Shown: positions 8,322 through 17,350, numbered from the stretch's first letter. The stretch: DNA of 64,000 nucleotides from Candidatus Aminicenantota bacterium (GCA_027068075.1 JAMOUJ010000002.1:153331-217330); one strand, 5' to 3'. The notes: generated by a model not told the origin, from the sequence alone. Numbers and translations: made by a program.

Positions 8322-9795
8322 CGGGGAAAAGGGGTGCCAGTTCCTCCCTGGAGGGCGGCCTGTCCAGGTAACTTATAAAGACCAGAGCCCCCAGGGAAAT
8401 AAGGAAGGCCGGGTAAATCAGCGGAACTCCGAAGGGATCCCCTTCGGGAGCCATGGAGGGATAAAGGGAGGCGAATACCTTGAGACCCACTGCCGTCAAA
8501 CTCCCCAGAATAATGGACCACAGACCGGCCCTTCTGGTGGCCCTCTTCCAGGCCAGGGCCGCTATGAGGGCCGGGGTAATGGAAACTCCGTAAATGGTGT
8601 AAGCAAAGTATGCCATGTTCAGCACGGACTGCATCTTAACCGCCAGGTAATAGGCCACCACACCCAGAATCAAAACCATAATCCTTTGAAGGGCCACCAT
8701 CTCCCTCTGGGTGGTCTCCTTCTTTATAAACCTCTGATAAATGTCCCTCATTATGTTGGTGGTTGGGGAAAGAAGGTAGTTCATCCCGGTGGAAAGCACC
8801 ACCACCGAGGCGGCTCCCATGAGAAGAAGGCCAATAATAGGCGGCACCATGTATTTGGCCGCCACAAGGACGATGGAGGCCGGATCCAATCCCTCCTTTC
8901 CTCCGCTGCTCATCCAGGCCTGGATTTGAGGCCAATACTTAGCGGAGGCGAAAACGGCTATCACCACCACTATGGTCTCCACCACTACAGTGCCCACCAC
9001 CCAGAGGGCCACGGCTTCCTTGGCATCCTTGGGGGTTTTGGCGGAGTAAAATTTCTGATACATGCTTTGAACCCCCAGGAGCAGAAGCATGGTGGCCAGG
9101 AAATATCCCCCGGCCTTCAAATAAGGGTGGGCTCCAAAACTTTGATTCACGATGGCGAAATGGCTTGCAGGGAGGATCTCCCTTATGGTATGCCATCCCC
9201 CCGCCGTGTGTATGACGAAGGGGACCGCCGCTATGGTGGCTATGAGGATGATGATCCCGTTGGGAAGGTCCGTGTAGGCCACGGCTATCATTCCCCCCAG
9301 GGCCGTAAAGAGTATGACGAAAACGGCGGTGAGGAACTGCCCCGTGCCCACGCTGACCTTTCCGTCGGTGATGACATTGAGTATGTACCCCCCGGCTCTG
9401 AACTGGTAGGAAACGATGGCGGTGAAACTCACGATGAGGGCCAGGGCTCCGAAAAGCCTGGCGAATTTTCCGTAGCGGACCTCCAGAATATCACCCACGG
9501 TGTACTGACCGAAGGTCCTTATTTTGGCCGCCAGGAAGTAGATGATTATTATCCCCACCCAGGCCCCCGCGGGCATCCAGAGGGAGGAAAAACCGGCCCG
9601 GGCGGCGTATTCCGCCCCGGCTATAAAGGTCCCGGAGCCTATCCAGGTACATATGAGGGTAAAGACCATCACCCGGATGCTCAAACTCCTGCCCGCCACC
9701 ATGAAGTCTTCCTGGGTCTTTACCTTTTTAGCCCTGAGAAAGTTCAGACCCGTCAGGACGAGGAAGTACAGGATTATTATGTATAAAGCCCACAT
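8308..9795 (-). CDS. Sodium:solute symporter (SSS family)
   Basis: Inner-membrane symporter of 495 residues with about 13 membrane helices, expected to drive uptake of an organic solute with the sodium gradient. The N-terminus RAKKVKTQEDFMVAGRSL and the following TWIGSGTFIAGAEYA region are characteristic of the SSS family (proline, pantothenate and sugar carriers). The substrate cannot be read from the sequence. It follows a winged-helix-like protein by 17 bases and overlaps the methyltransferase gene. Confidence 0.93.
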   Translation of the reverse strand: MWALYIIILYFLVLTGLNFLRAKKVKTQEDFMVAGRSLSIRVMVFTLICTWIGSGTFIAGAEYAARAGFSSLWMPAGAWVGIIIIYFLAAKIRTFGQYTVGDILEVRYGKFARLFGALALIVSFTAIVSYQFRAGGYILNVITDGKVSVGTGQFLTAVFVILFTALGGMIAVAYTDLPNGIIILIATIAAVPFVIHTAGGWHTIREILPASHFAIVNQSFGAHPYLKAGGYFLATMLLLLGVQSMYQKFYSAKTPKDAKEAVALWVVGTVVVETIVVVIAVFASAKYWPQIQAWMSSGGKEGLDPASIVLVAAKYMVPPIIGLLLMGAASVVVLSTGMNYLLSPTTNIMRDIYQRFIKKETTQREMVALQRIMVLILGVVAYYLAVKMQSVLNMAYFAYTIYGVSITPALIAALAWKRATRRAGLWSIILGSLTAVGLKVFASLYPSMAPEGDPFGVPLIYPAFLISLGALVFISYLDRPPSREELAPLFPDEKA

Positions 9796-9812
9796 GGCTT
9801 CTGCCGTTTTCC

Positions 9813-10331
9813 TCAGGAGGAGGGTTTTTCCTCAGAGAACTTCTTCTCTCCCTGTTCCGTGAGTTTCCACTCTCCCCTCCCCACCTTCTCCATCAAGGGC
9901 ACTTCCATTTTCTTGAATTTATTCAGGTGGAAGTAGATGTTTTTAATTCTCAGGCCGAGTTTTTTCACGGCATCGGCAATTTCCCTGGTCTTAAAACTGG
10001 CCCTCCCCAGGTTCTTACTGAGGTAGTAAACCACCGCCGCAAGTTTTTCCTCGGGTTTAACCTTCTGCTTCTTTAACCAGGCCTTGGCTTCCTCCACATT
10101 AAATTCCAGGCCCTTGGGCTCCTGCTTTTTGGCCTTTTTAACCTTCTTCGCTGCGGGTTTCTTCGCCACCGTTGCCGTGGTGGTTCTGGAGGGCTTTTTC
10201 TCCTCCACGAAGAGGGACTTAAACTCCTTGAACTTTTTCTCCACGAATTCCCTGTCTCCCTCCACCTCTATCTCCAGCCTGTCTCCGGTTTTAATAAAAC
10301 GGATTTTGTAAAAATTGGTCTTCTGAATCAT
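9813..10331 (-). CDS. Unknown protein with Lys/Ala-rich linker and possible winged helix
   Basis: A 172-residue protein in three parts: an N-terminal strand-rich domain (about 1-45, IRFIKTGDRLEIEVEGD), a basic Lys/Ala/Thr linker (50-80) and a C-terminal domain (about 85-170) whose pattern FKTREIADAVKKLGL...LMEKVGRGEWKLTEQGEKKF resembles winged-helix DNA-binding proteins. A role in nucleic-acid binding is inferred. The ATG at 10331 is chosen because GAAGGAGG lies seven bases upstream; the ATG 15 bases earlier has none. It is followed by the SSS symporter, so it could be its regulator. Confidence 0.65.
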   Translation of the reverse strand: MIQKTNFYKIRFIKTGDRLEIEVEGDREFVEKKFKEFKSLFVEEKKPSRTTTATVAKKPAAKKVKKAKKQEPKGLEFNVEEAKAWLKKQKVKPEEKLAAVVYYLSKNLGRASFKTREIADAVKKLGLRIKNIYFHLNKFKKMEVPLMEKVGRGEWKLTEQGEKKFSEEKPSS

Positions 10332-10364
10332 AATTTCCTCCTTCAAATTTTAAACTTCAAAATC

Positions 10365-10393
10365 AGTTTAAACTAAAAAGTAAAAATTGTCAA
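10365..10393 (-). promoter_or_regulatory. Sigma-70 promoter for the winged-helix/symporter unit
   Basis: -35 TTGACA (10388-10393), 17-base spacer, -10 TAAACT (10365-10370). The -35 contains the TGA stop of the preceding phosphatase gene. Confidence 0.75.
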
Positions 10394-11016
10394 TATTCCT
10401 CCACCACGAAATTTTTAAGGTGAGCCGTTTGGTTCAGAAGATAAAGGGTAAAACCCCTCTCCCTTTTAAATTTCAAAATTGAATAGGAAGCGGTATCCAC
10501 ATGAATTTTCCAGAAGAAGGGAGGTCTCATGTCCAGAATTCCGGCTATCAAAGGCTTTAAAACCGCCCGATGGGTCACCACGGCTATGGATTCCTCCTGA
10601 ACTTCCTCCACTATTCTCTTCAAGGTGGCCACCGCCCGCTCCATGACCTCCATTACCGTTTCCGCCCCCGGAAGTTTCAATTCTTCGGGCCTGGTAATCC
10701 ACAACTGAAATTCCCGGGGAAACTCCCTTTTGATGTCCTCCTTTTTCTTCCCTTCCCAGGGGCCCAGGTTTATGTTGTTGAACCCCTCCTCCACCACCAC
10801 GGGCACCCCCAGTTTATCCGCCAGGATCTCCGCAGTCTGCCTGGCCCTGGTGAGGGGGCCCGAGTAAATCCTGGTAATGCCGGAATCCTTGAGGGCCTCG
10901 GCCAGGAGCCGGGCCTGTTCTTTGCCGTTTTCGTTCAGGGGGAAATCGGACCTTCCCCGGAAATACCCCTCCCGGTTGCCCTGGGTTTCCCCGTGTCTTA
11001 TGAGGTAAATCTTCAT
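10390..11016 (-). CDS. Histidine phosphatase (phosphoglycerate mutase-like)
   Basis: A 208-residue cytoplasmic enzyme of the histidine phosphatase superfamily. The phospho-accepting histidine is in the N-terminal [15 protein letters not shown], the partner arginine in [14 protein letters not shown], the acid in [11 protein letters not shown] and the second histidine in [15 protein letters not shown]. Members include cofactor-dependent phosphoglycerate mutase, alpha-ribazole phosphatase and phosphoserine phosphatase; the size and [10 protein letters not shown] motif favour a small-metabolite phosphatase. The ATG at 11016 follows a clear AGGAGG site. It is divergent from ribBA across 58 bases. 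Confidence 0.85.
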   Translation of the reverse strand: MKIYLIRHGETQGNREGYFRGRSDFPLNENGKEQARLLAEALKDSGITRIYSGPLTRARQTAEILADKLGVPVVVEEGFNNINLGPWEGKKKEDIKREFPREFQLWITRPEELKLPGAETVMEVMERAVATLKRIVEEVQEESIAVVTHRAVLKPLIAGILDMRPPFFWKIHVDTASYSILKFKRERGFTLYLLNQTAHLKNFVVEEY

Positions 11017-11074
11017 AATTGCCTCCTGGTTTTTATTGAGAAAATATAATAAAATATTCCTTTCGGAGGTGAAA

Positions 11075-12277
11075 ATGTTTGCGAGCATAGAAGAGGCCCT
11101 GGAAGACATAAAGCAGGGGAAAATGGTGGTGGTGGTGGACAGCGAAGACCGGGAGAACGAGGGGGATCTGGTCATGGCGGCGGAAAAAATTACCCCGGAA
11201 GCCGTTAATTTCATGGCCAGCAAGGCCCGGGGACTCATCTGCGTTTCCATAACCCGGGAAAGGGCCGAAGAACTCAAACTTTCCCCCATGGTGGTGGAAA
11301 ACACGGCCCCCTACAAAACCGCCTTCACCATTTCCGTGGACGCCGTGGACGGAATTACCACGGGCATTTCCGCCTACGACAGAGCGCTAACCATAAAAAA
11401 ACTGGCGGACCCCCGGGCAAAGGCCGAGGATTTTGCAAGGCCGGGACACATCTTTCCCATAATAGCCCGCAAGGGAGGGGTTCTTGAAAGAACCGGCCAC
11501 ACCGAAGCCTCCCTGGACTTAGCCCGTCTGGCCGGACTTTATCCGACGGGGGTTATGTGCGAGATAATGAACGAGGACGGCACCATGGCCCGCCTACCTC
11601 AACTCCAGGAATTCGCCAGAAAATACGGCCTGAAAATCGTCAAGATAGAGGACCTGGTCCGCTACAGAATGGCCAGGGAATCTTTAGTAAGGGAGGTGGC
11701 CAAGGCGGACCTGCCCACCAAATACGGCCACTTCACCATCCACCTTTTCAAGGACATTATCCACGGCCACGAGTATGTGGCCCTGGTCAAGGGAGAAATA
11801 AATCCGGAGGAACCCATCCTGGTCAGGGCCCACTCCCAGTGCCTTACCGGAGACACCTTCGGATCCCTGCGTTGCGACTGCGGTGAACAACTTCACCGAT
11901 CCATGGAGATGATAGAAAAGGAGGGCAAGGGGGTGGTGCTCTACATCCTTGACCACGAGGGGAGGGGAATCGGACTGGAAAACAAGATAAAGGCCTATGC
12001 CCTCCAGGACCAGGGCCTTGATACGGTGGAGGCCAACCGAAAACTGGGTTTCAAACCCGACGAAAGGGACTTCGGCATGGGAGCCCAGGTTCTGAGGGCC
12101 CTGGGGGTGAGAAAAATGCGTCTTCTCACCAACAACATGAGAAAATTCGTGGCCCTGGCCGGTTACGGACTGGAAATAGTGGAAAGGGTCCCCATAGAAA
12201 TTCCCCCCAACAGAATCAACAGGGATTACCTGAAAACCAAGAAGGAAAAACTGGGGCACGACCTCCACATGGTATAA
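11075..12277 (+). CDS. ribBA: Bifunctional 3,4-dihydroxy-2-butanone-4-phosphate synthase / GTP cyclohydrolase II
   Basis: Supplies both branches of riboflavin synthesis: the N-terminal half makes dihydroxybutanone phosphate from ribulose 5-phosphate and the C-terminal half opens GTP. Over 400 residues, RibB motifs [16 protein letters not shown] (about 22-37) and [14 protein letters not shown] are followed from about residue 205 by RibA with the zinc-binding cysteines in [18 protein letters not shown] and [18 protein letters not shown]. The ATG at 11075 is set by GGAGGT eight bases upstream. The upstream gap is too short for an FMN riboswitch. Its stop codon lies inside the -10 box of rnpB. 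Confidence 0.97.
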   Translation: MFASIEEALEDIKQGKMVVVVDSEDRENEGDLVMAAEKITPEAVNFMASKARGLICVSITRERAEELKLSPMVVENTAPYKTAFTISVDAVDGITTGISAYDRALTIKKLADPRAKAEDFARPGHIFPIIARKGGVLERTGHTEASLDLARLAGLYPTGVMCEIMNEDGTMARLPQLQEFARKYGLKIVKIEDLVRYRMARESLVREVAKADLPTKYGHFTIHLFKDIIHGHEYVALVKGEINPEEPILVRAHSQCLTGDTFGSLRCDCGEQLHRSMEMIEKEGKGVVLYILDHEGRGIGLENKIKAYALQDQGLDTVEANRKLGFKPDERDFGMGAQVLRALGVRKMRLLTNNMRKFVALAGYGLEIVERVPIEIPPNRINRDYLKTKKEKLGHDLHMV

Positions 12278-12278
12278 T
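12273..12278 (+). promoter_or_regulatory. -10 box of the RNase P RNA gene
   Basis: A perfect TATAAT that includes the TAA stop of ribBA, four bases before the first paired base of the RNase P RNA. No good -35 is visible. Confidence 0.6.
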
Positions 12279-12282
12279 ATTA

Positions 12283-12623
12283 ATCGGGAGCGGGCGGGCC
12301 ACCGCTCGCCGTGAGGCGGGAGGAAAGTCCGAACTCCGCAGGGCAGGGTGGTCCCTAACGGGGACCGGGCGTAAGCCCAGGGAAAGTGCCACAGAAAATA
12401 GACCGCCCCGTCCCTTCAGGGCGGGGTAAGGGTGAAAAGGTGGGGTAAGAGCCCACCGCTTCGGTGGCGACACCGGAGGCACGGCAAACCCCACCCGGAG
12501 CAATGCCAAAAGGGGTGGCTTGCCCGGCCACAACCCCTGGTGGGCAGCACGAGGGAAGAGGCAACCCTTCTCCCAGATAAATGGTGGCCCACGACAGAAT
12601 TCGGCTTACAGCCCGCTCCCGAT
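12283..12623 (+). ncRNA. rnpB: RNase P RNA, bacterial type A
   Basis: Catalytic RNA that trims the 5' ends of tRNA precursors, about 341 nt. The two ends pair perfectly as helix P1 (ATCGGGAGCGGGC at the 5' end with GCCCGCTCCCGAT at the 3' end). Conserved blocks are in place: GAGGAAAGTCCGAACTCC near 12319 (CR-I), ACAGAAAATAGA near 12391 and AGAATTCGGCTTACAG at 12596-12611 (CR-V). No terminator follows; queA begins ten bases after the 3' end, so the two are probably co-transcribed and the RNA is released by processing. Confidence 0.96.
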
Positions 12624-12633
12624 TAAAGAAAAA

Positions 12634-13644
12634 ATGAAACTGGAAGATTTTGATTTCTACCTTCCACCGGAACTCATCGCCCAGACTCCCCCTCCCATCC
12701 GGGGAAGTTCCAGGATGATGGTCCTGAAGAGGAGGGGGCAGAAAATCCTCCACGACAATTTCAAAAATTTCCCGGATTACATAGAGGAAGGAGACCTCAT
12801 CGTAATCAATGTAACCAGGGTAATAAAGGCAAGGCTCTACGGGAGGAAGAGCACCGGGGCCAAAATAGAGGTCCTGCTCCTGCGAAAAAGGGAAGAGAAC
12901 CTCTGGGAAGCCCTGGTTAGGCCGGCCAGAAGGTTGAAAAGAGGCGACAGACTTACCTTCGCACCGGGCCTGGAGGCGGAGATAACCAAAGAAGAGGAAG
13001 GAGGCAAAAGGGTGGTGAAGTTCCACTTTCCCTTGGAAAGGGAACTGGACAAAATCGGACGGGTTCCCCTTCCTCCTTACATTAAAAGGGAACCCCTGCC
13101 CGAGGACGAAGAGAGATATCAAACCGTCTTCGCCAGGGAAGGGGCCTCGGTGGCGGCCCCCACCGCCGGACTTCACTTCACCCGAGAAGTTCTTGAAAAG
13201 GTCAGGGAGAAGGCCCAGGTGGTGGAGATAGTTCACAATGTAGGAGAGGCCACCTTCAGACCCCTCACCCGCCAAAAGGTGGAGGAGAACGAACTTCCGG
13301 CAGAGGAATACTACATATCCGAGGAAAGTTCCCGGATCCTGAAAAAGGCCGTGGAGGAAAAAAGAAGGATTATAACCGTGGGAACCACCGTGGTCAGGGC
13401 CCTGGAATCCGCCGCATCCCACGGCTTCGCCCCGGGAGCACATTTTACCGACCTTTTCATATATCCCGGATACCAGTTTCAGGTGGTGGACGCCCTACTC
13501 ACCAATTTTCACCTGCCCCGCTCCTCGCTAATTCTCCTGGTTTCTGCCTTCGCAGGCAGGGACTTCCTGTTAAGGGCCTATCGGGAAGGCGTGGAGAAAA
13601 AATACAGGTTTTACTCCTATGGGGATTGCATGCTAATCCTTTAG
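12634..13644 (+). CDS. queA: S-adenosylmethionine:tRNA ribosyltransferase-isomerase
   Basis: Transfers the ribosyl part of SAM to 7-aminomethyl-7-deazaguanine in tRNA to make epoxyqueuosine. The 336 residues are full length, from the typical N-terminus KLEDFDFYLPPELIAQTPP to GDCMLIL at the end, with TVFAREGASVAAPTAGLHFT and NFHLPRSSLILLVSAFAG motifs. The ATG at 12634 is chosen by family alignment; an earlier in-frame start at 12520 would read through RNase P RNA. No Shine-Dalgarno sequence is seen, only an A-rich stretch. It ends by overlapping the convergent TSUP gene by four bases. Confidence 0.96.
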   Translation: MKLEDFDFYLPPELIAQTPPPIRGSSRMMVLKRRGQKILHDNFKNFPDYIEEGDLIVINVTRVIKARLYGRKSTGAKIEVLLLRKREENLWEALVRPARRLKRGDRLTFAPGLEAEITKEEEGGKRVVKFHFPLERELDKIGRVPLPPYIKREPLPEDEERYQTVFAREGASVAAPTAGLHFTREVLEKVREKAQVVEIVHNVGEATFRPLTRQKVEENELPAEEYYISEESSRILKKAVEEKRRIITVGTTVVRALESAASHGFAPGAHFTDLFIYPGYQFQVVDALLTNFHLPRSSLILLVSAFAGRDFLLRAYREGVEKKYRFYSYGDCMLIL

Positions 13645-14405
13645 GATAAAATCAGTTTCACGGCAAAGATCACTATGAGGACCGTTACGAACCTGCGGAT
13701 GAATTTGTTTCCCCGCCGCACGGAGGCCAGGGCCCCCAGTTGACCTCCCAGGGTGGTCCCCAGGGCCAGGGCAAGGCCGGCCTTCCACAGAACCAGGCCC
13801 CGGGACATAAAAACCCCCAGGGCGAAAACGGTGAAAACCAGTACCACAAATATCTTCACTGCATTTCCCCTGACCAGGTCGTAGCCCGCCAGGACCACGG
13901 CGGAAAGAATGAAAAACCCCACGCCGGCCTGAACGAAGCCCCCGTAAATCCCTATGAAGAAGAACAAAACCAGAACGAACGCCCATTTTTTAAGGGAAAG
14001 TTCGGGAAGGGAAAGGTCCTCCCGACCTCCCTCAAGCCTTCCTATGGGCTTGAAATACAGAGTTACCACGGTAACCACCACCATCAGAAGGGCCAGGGCC
14101 CTTTTGAAGACCTCCTGGGGTATTACGGTGGCCAGATGGGCCCCTAAAAGGGCTCCCAAAACCGCCGGGCCTACCACGGCCACGGAAAACTTCCACGGAA
14201 ACACCCTAAGGCGCTGAAACCTCCAGAGGGCAAAGATGTTCTGAATCAAAATCCCCACCCGGTTTGTTCCGTTGGCCACGGCGGGGGGAAGTCCCATAAA
14301 GATGAGGACGGGAAGGGTTATGAAGGAGCCACCCCCGGCCACCACATTTATAAATCCGGAGAAAAGCCCCACCAGGACCAGAAGGACCAATTTCCAGGCG
14401 GGCAT
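13641..14405 (-). CDS. TSUP (TauE/SafE) family membrane permease
   Basis: A 254-residue inner-membrane protein with about eight helices and the family's N-terminal GLFSGFINVVAGGGSFITLP signature, repeated more weakly in the second half (GIYGGFVQAGVGFFIL). TSUP proteins move sulfite, sulfonates, thiosulfate or other organic anions. Its ATG overlaps the stop of the cysteine desulfurase (ATGA), suggesting a shared role in sulfur handling, such as export or uptake of a sulfur oxyanion; that is inference from the pairing. Confidence 0.9.
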   Translation of the reverse strand: MPAWKLVLLVLVGLFSGFINVVAGGGSFITLPVLIFMGLPPAVANGTNRVGILIQNIFALWRFQRLRVFPWKFSVAVVGPAVLGALLGAHLATVIPQEVFKRALALLMVVVTVVTLYFKPIGRLEGGREDLSLPELSLKKWAFVLVLFFFIGIYGGFVQAGVGFFILSAVVLAGYDLVRGNAVKIFVVLVFTVFALGVFMSRGLVLWKAGLALALGTTLGGQLGALASVRRGNKFIRRFVTVLIVIFAVKLILS

Positions 14406-15736
14406 CAGAAGGGAAGGGTGAACTTGAACCCCCTGGGCACATAGGCCTTCAGGTTTTCGTCGTAATCGTAATCAAAACTGTTTCTTCCGAAGATATCGTG
14501 GAGGGCGATGTTTAAAACATCTATTTCCTTCTCCGTGTTGTAGAAACTGAGGCTGGTTCTTATGGCCCCCAGTCCCGGAAGTTTGCCCTTCAATAGGTTC
14601 TCTTTAACCCGGGCTGCCTCTTCATCCCCCACACCCAGAAGTTTTTTCACATAGGGCTGAGCGCAAAAACATCCGGTTCTCACCCCAATTCCGTATTCAA
14701 AGGAAAGAACCGAAGAAAAAAGATAGGGGGACATGTTTTTGGGGACGAAGGAAATCACAGGAAAATCCTCTGCTCTCCTTTCTCCTCCCAGGATTTCCAA
14801 CCCATCAAAGGAAGACAAAACCTCGTAAAGTCTGGCGTGAAGTTTCTCCTCTGCCTTTTCAAGATTGTCCATCCCCCACTTGCTGAAGGCCTCCATGGCC
14901 GCCGCCAGGGCGATGGCCCCCAGGATAACCGGGGTTCCGGCCTCCTCCCTCTCCGGAAGTTCTGCCCAGACCACCTCATCCAGAGAAACGAACTTCACGG
15001 TACCTCCTCCTACGGACTCCGGCCTGCCCCGGGAAAGCAGGTCCTTTCTCCCAATAAGGGCGCCGGAACCGAAGGGGGCGTAAAATTTGTGGGCGGAAAA
15101 GGAGAGAAAGTCTATCCCCCGGGAAACATCCACTTTTTTATGAGGAACCAACTGAGCCCCATCCACCGCCACCAGGGCACCGTATTTATGGGCCAGGTCC
15201 GCAATTTCGTATATGGGATTGGTGAATCCGGTAACATTGGAGGCCCCGGAGACGGCCACCAGTTTCACCTTACCGCCCTCCCTTTTGAGCAAATCCTCCA
15301 TCCTGTTGAGGTCCAGGCGGCCGTTCTCCTCCACGGGAACCACCACCGTGTCGTAGTTCTCCCTCCAGGGCAGGAAGTTGGAGTGATGTTCCATCTCCGT
15401 GGTGAGAACCTTACCATCTCCTATAAAATCCCGGAGTTTCCTGGCCAGTTTGTTTATGGCCTCGGTGGTGTTTTTGGTGAATATTACCGTGTGGGAAGGG
15501 GGAACATTCAAAAACTCCGCCACCGTTTCCCTGGCCTCTTCGTACAATTCCGTGGACACGAAGGACTTGTAGCCAATCCCCCTTTCCACATTGGAATAAT
15601 AGGGTACCACCTTTTCCAGCGTGTCCATCACCGCCTTCAACGCCGGGGTGGAGGCGGCGTTGTCAAAGAAAATATAAGGCCTATTACCGTATAAAACCCT
15701 TACTTCAGTATCAATTCCTATTACTTCTGGTCTCAT
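14405..15736 (-). CDS. Class V aminotransferase-family cysteine desulfurase
   Basis: PLP enzyme expected to remove sulfur from cysteine as a persulfide. Over 443 residues, the substrate-binding start FFDNAASTPALKAV, the PLP lysine in SFSAHKFYAPFGSGALIG and the likely sulfur-carrying cysteine in VRTGCFCAQPY are visible. The SAHKFY and RTGCFCAQP form matches the SufS/CsdA-like group II rather than IscS. A C-terminal extension of about 50 residues (DVLNIALHDIFGR onward) exceeds SufS length. No sufBCD genes are adjacent. The mRNA looks leaderless. Confidence 0.88.
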   Translation of the reverse strand: MRPEVIGIDTEVRVLYGNRPYIFFDNAASTPALKAVMDTLEKVVPYYSNVERGIGYKSFVSTELYEEARETVAEFLNVPPSHTVIFTKNTTEAINKLARKLRDFIGDGKVLTTEMEHHSNFLPWRENYDTVVVPVEENGRLDLNRMEDLLKREGGKVKLVAVSGASNVTGFTNPIYEIADLAHKYGALVAVDGAQLVPHKKVDVSRGIDFLSFSAHKFYAPFGSGALIGRKDLLSRGRPESVGGGTVKFVSLDEVVWAELPEREEAGTPVILGAIALAAAMEAFSKWGMDNLEKAEEKLHARLYEVLSSFDGLEILGGERRAEDFPVISFVPKNMSPYLFSSVLSFEYGIGVRTGCFCAQPYVKKLLGVGDEEAARVKENLLKGKLPGLGAIRTSLSFYNTEKEIDVLNIALHDIFGRNSFDYDYDENLKAYVPRGFKFTLPF

Positions 15737-15742
15737 GCTACC

Positions 15743-15771
15743 ATTTTGCCTTATTTAAAAGGGAATTTCAA
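15743..15771 (-). promoter_or_regulatory. Sigma-70 promoter giving a leaderless desulfurase mRNA
   Basis: -35 TTGAAA (15766-15771), 17-base spacer, -10 CAAAAT (15743-15748), then six bases to the ATG at 15736. Transcription should start at or next to the ATG. Confidence 0.65.
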
Positions 15772-15843
15772 CTCTCCCGGTCAGGTCTTTGGCCACGAAG
15801 AATTCGGGAAAACCGCCCGTAAAAGAACCCTTGGGTGGTGAGC

Positions 15844-15942
15844 CTACTTCCTCTCCCGGCCGTGTATGTAAAGGGAAATAACGAAGCCTCCCAGGCAAAC
15901 GGAAAGGGTAAAAACCATGAAAACCAGCGATTCAGGGCTCAT
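15844..15942 (-). CDS. Small single-helix subunit of the NSS symporter (MetS-like)
   Basis: A 32-residue open frame starting MSPESLVFMVFTLSVCLGG and continuing through one hydrophobic helix to the positively charged tail HGRERK. It overlaps the last 11 bases of the NSS symporter gene and has AGAGGTGG just before the ATG. Size, single helix, basic C-terminus and position directly after a sodium:neurotransmitter symporter match the MetS-type small subunits such as that of the methionine/alanine importer MetPS of Corynebacterium. Function as a partner of the symporter is inferred from that family. Confidence 0.75.
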   Translation of the reverse strand: MSPESLVFMVFTLSVCLGGFVISLYIHGRERK

Positions 15943-17350
15943 CCTTCCACCTCTTGAATAAAATCCAGAGAAAGCCTCCCACCACCAGCCATTGAAGGAT
16001 AACGGTGGCAGGTGAATATGTGGAAAAGGGGTTCCAGAACCTTCCCTTGCTCACTGAAGCCATCCACCAGAAGAAGAGAACCCCGAACTCCAAAGGCACC
16101 AGGTATTTTACAACTCCGTAGACATATCTGCCCACGGGATAGGAGGTGGAGATTTTCACATACTCCTGGATGTAGGTCTCCCCCAGTTTCCACAGGAGGA
16201 TGGAGAAAAGAAAACCGTTGAGGAGAAGGGCCAATCCCCATACCAGGTCCTGATTGTTCAGGAAGTCAAGACTCAGGGCCGAGGGAATCCCCAGGATAAA
16301 GGCCACCGCCGAGACTCCCAGGGCAGCCCTGACTCTGCTCAGCCCCATGTCCATGAGGACCCTGACCTCCAGTTCCATGAGGGAGATCAGGGAGGAAAAG
16401 GCGGCCAGAAACAGGGAGAAAAAGAACATGAAGGAGAGAACCCTGGGCCACGGAAGGTGGGAGAAAAGCCTGGGGATCCACAGGAAGGTAAGGCCCACAT
16501 TGCCTGAGGATAGGATTTCCCCGGCCTGGGCAGGGGAGGAGGTGAAGGTGAAAATCGTCCCCACCACGGCCATGGCCGCCAGAATGGAGGCCGTGTAATC
16601 GCCGAAGACCAGAACGGCGCTGTTGGTGAACCCGTCCTCGTCCCTTCTGGCGTAAAGGGAATAGGTCAGCACCAGCCCCCAGCCGGCTCCGGTGGACCAG
16701 GCGGCCTGGGTAAGGGCTTCTATCCATATTTTGGGCCTTGATAATTTTGAAAAATCGGGGTAAAAAAGAAAATCCAGTCCCTTTATTCCCCCGGGAAGAA
16801 ACACCACCCTCAGCGCCAGAAGAAACAGAAGAACGAAGAGGGAGGGGACGATGAGGGATGTGGCCCTTTCAATTCCTCCGGAGACCCCCCGGGAAATTAT
16901 GTAGGCCACGGCAAAAATTGAAACCAAATGAAAAAGGAGGGGCAGGTGAGAACCGTGGAACCCTTCCCAGAAACTTCGGGGAGAGGTAAAAAGCGAATGG
17001 GAAAAAAGGGAACCCAGACTGTAAAACAGGGCCCATCCTGTAATCACCGAGTAGTAAAACATTATGCCCCCGGTAACGGCCGCCACGAATCCTCCAGGAA
17101 AGCCCCTCCTTTTGCCGAGGATGTCCTGAAAAACGCCCACCACTCCCTTGCCGTGTTTTCTTCCCAGGGAGTATTCAAAGAACATCAGGGGAAGGGCCCA
17201 TACGAAAAGCCCGGCCAGCCAGGGAATCACGAAGGCTCCCCCTCCGTTCTGGGAAACCACCCGGGGAAACCTCCAGATGTTTCCGGTGCCTATGGCCATG
17301 CCCAGGCCGGCCAGAACAAAGCCCCACCGGGTTTTGAACTTCTCCTTCAT
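15932..17350 (-). CDS. Sodium:neurotransmitter symporter family (NSS/SNF) amino-acid transporter
   Basis: Inner-membrane sodium-coupled carrier of 472 residues with about 11-12 helices in the LeuT fold. The unwound first helix is clear in GFVLAGLGMAIGTGNIWRFPR, which contains sodium- and substrate-contacting residues. Bacterial members import hydrophobic amino acids such as leucine, methionine, alanine or tryptophan. The gene overlaps truB by four bases and its own small partner by eleven, so it is the last large gene of the nusA-infB operon. Confidence 0.94.
   Translation of the reverse strand: MKEKFKTRWGFVLAGLGMAIGTGNIWRFPRVVSQNGGGAFVIPWLAGLFVWALPLMFFEYSLGRKHGKGVVGVFQDILGKRRGFPGGFVAAVTGGIMFYYSVITGWALFYSLGSLFSHSLFTSPRSFWEGFHGSHLPLLFHLVSIFAVAYIISRGVSGGIERATSLIVPSLFVLLFLLALRVVFLPGGIKGLDFLFYPDFSKLSRPKIWIEALTQAAWSTGAGWGLVLTYSLYARRDEDGFTNSAVLVFGDYTASILAAMAVVGTIFTFTSSPAQAGEILSSGNVGLTFLWIPRLFSHLPWPRVLSFMFFFSLFLAAFSSLISLMELEVRVLMDMGLSRVRAALGVSAVAFILGIPSALSLDFLNNQDLVWGLALLLNGFLFSILLWKLGETYIQEYVKISTSYPVGRYVYGVVKYLVPLEFGVLFFWWMASVSKGRFWNPFSTYSPATVILQWLVVGGFLWILFKRWKDEP

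Noticed and set aside
11017..11074. FMN riboswitch before ribBA
   Set aside because: Only 58 bases separate the divergent genes; the conserved RFN core would need well over 100.
12520..12633. An earlier in-frame start for queA
   Set aside because: The added 38 residues would be encoded by RNase P RNA and are not part of the QueA family.
15755..15891. A short coding-like frame between the MetS-like gene and the desulfurase, ending GFPEFFVAKDLTGRVEIPF
   Set aside because: No ATG or GTG start with a ribosome-binding site, and it overlaps both the MetS-like gene and the desulfurase promoter.
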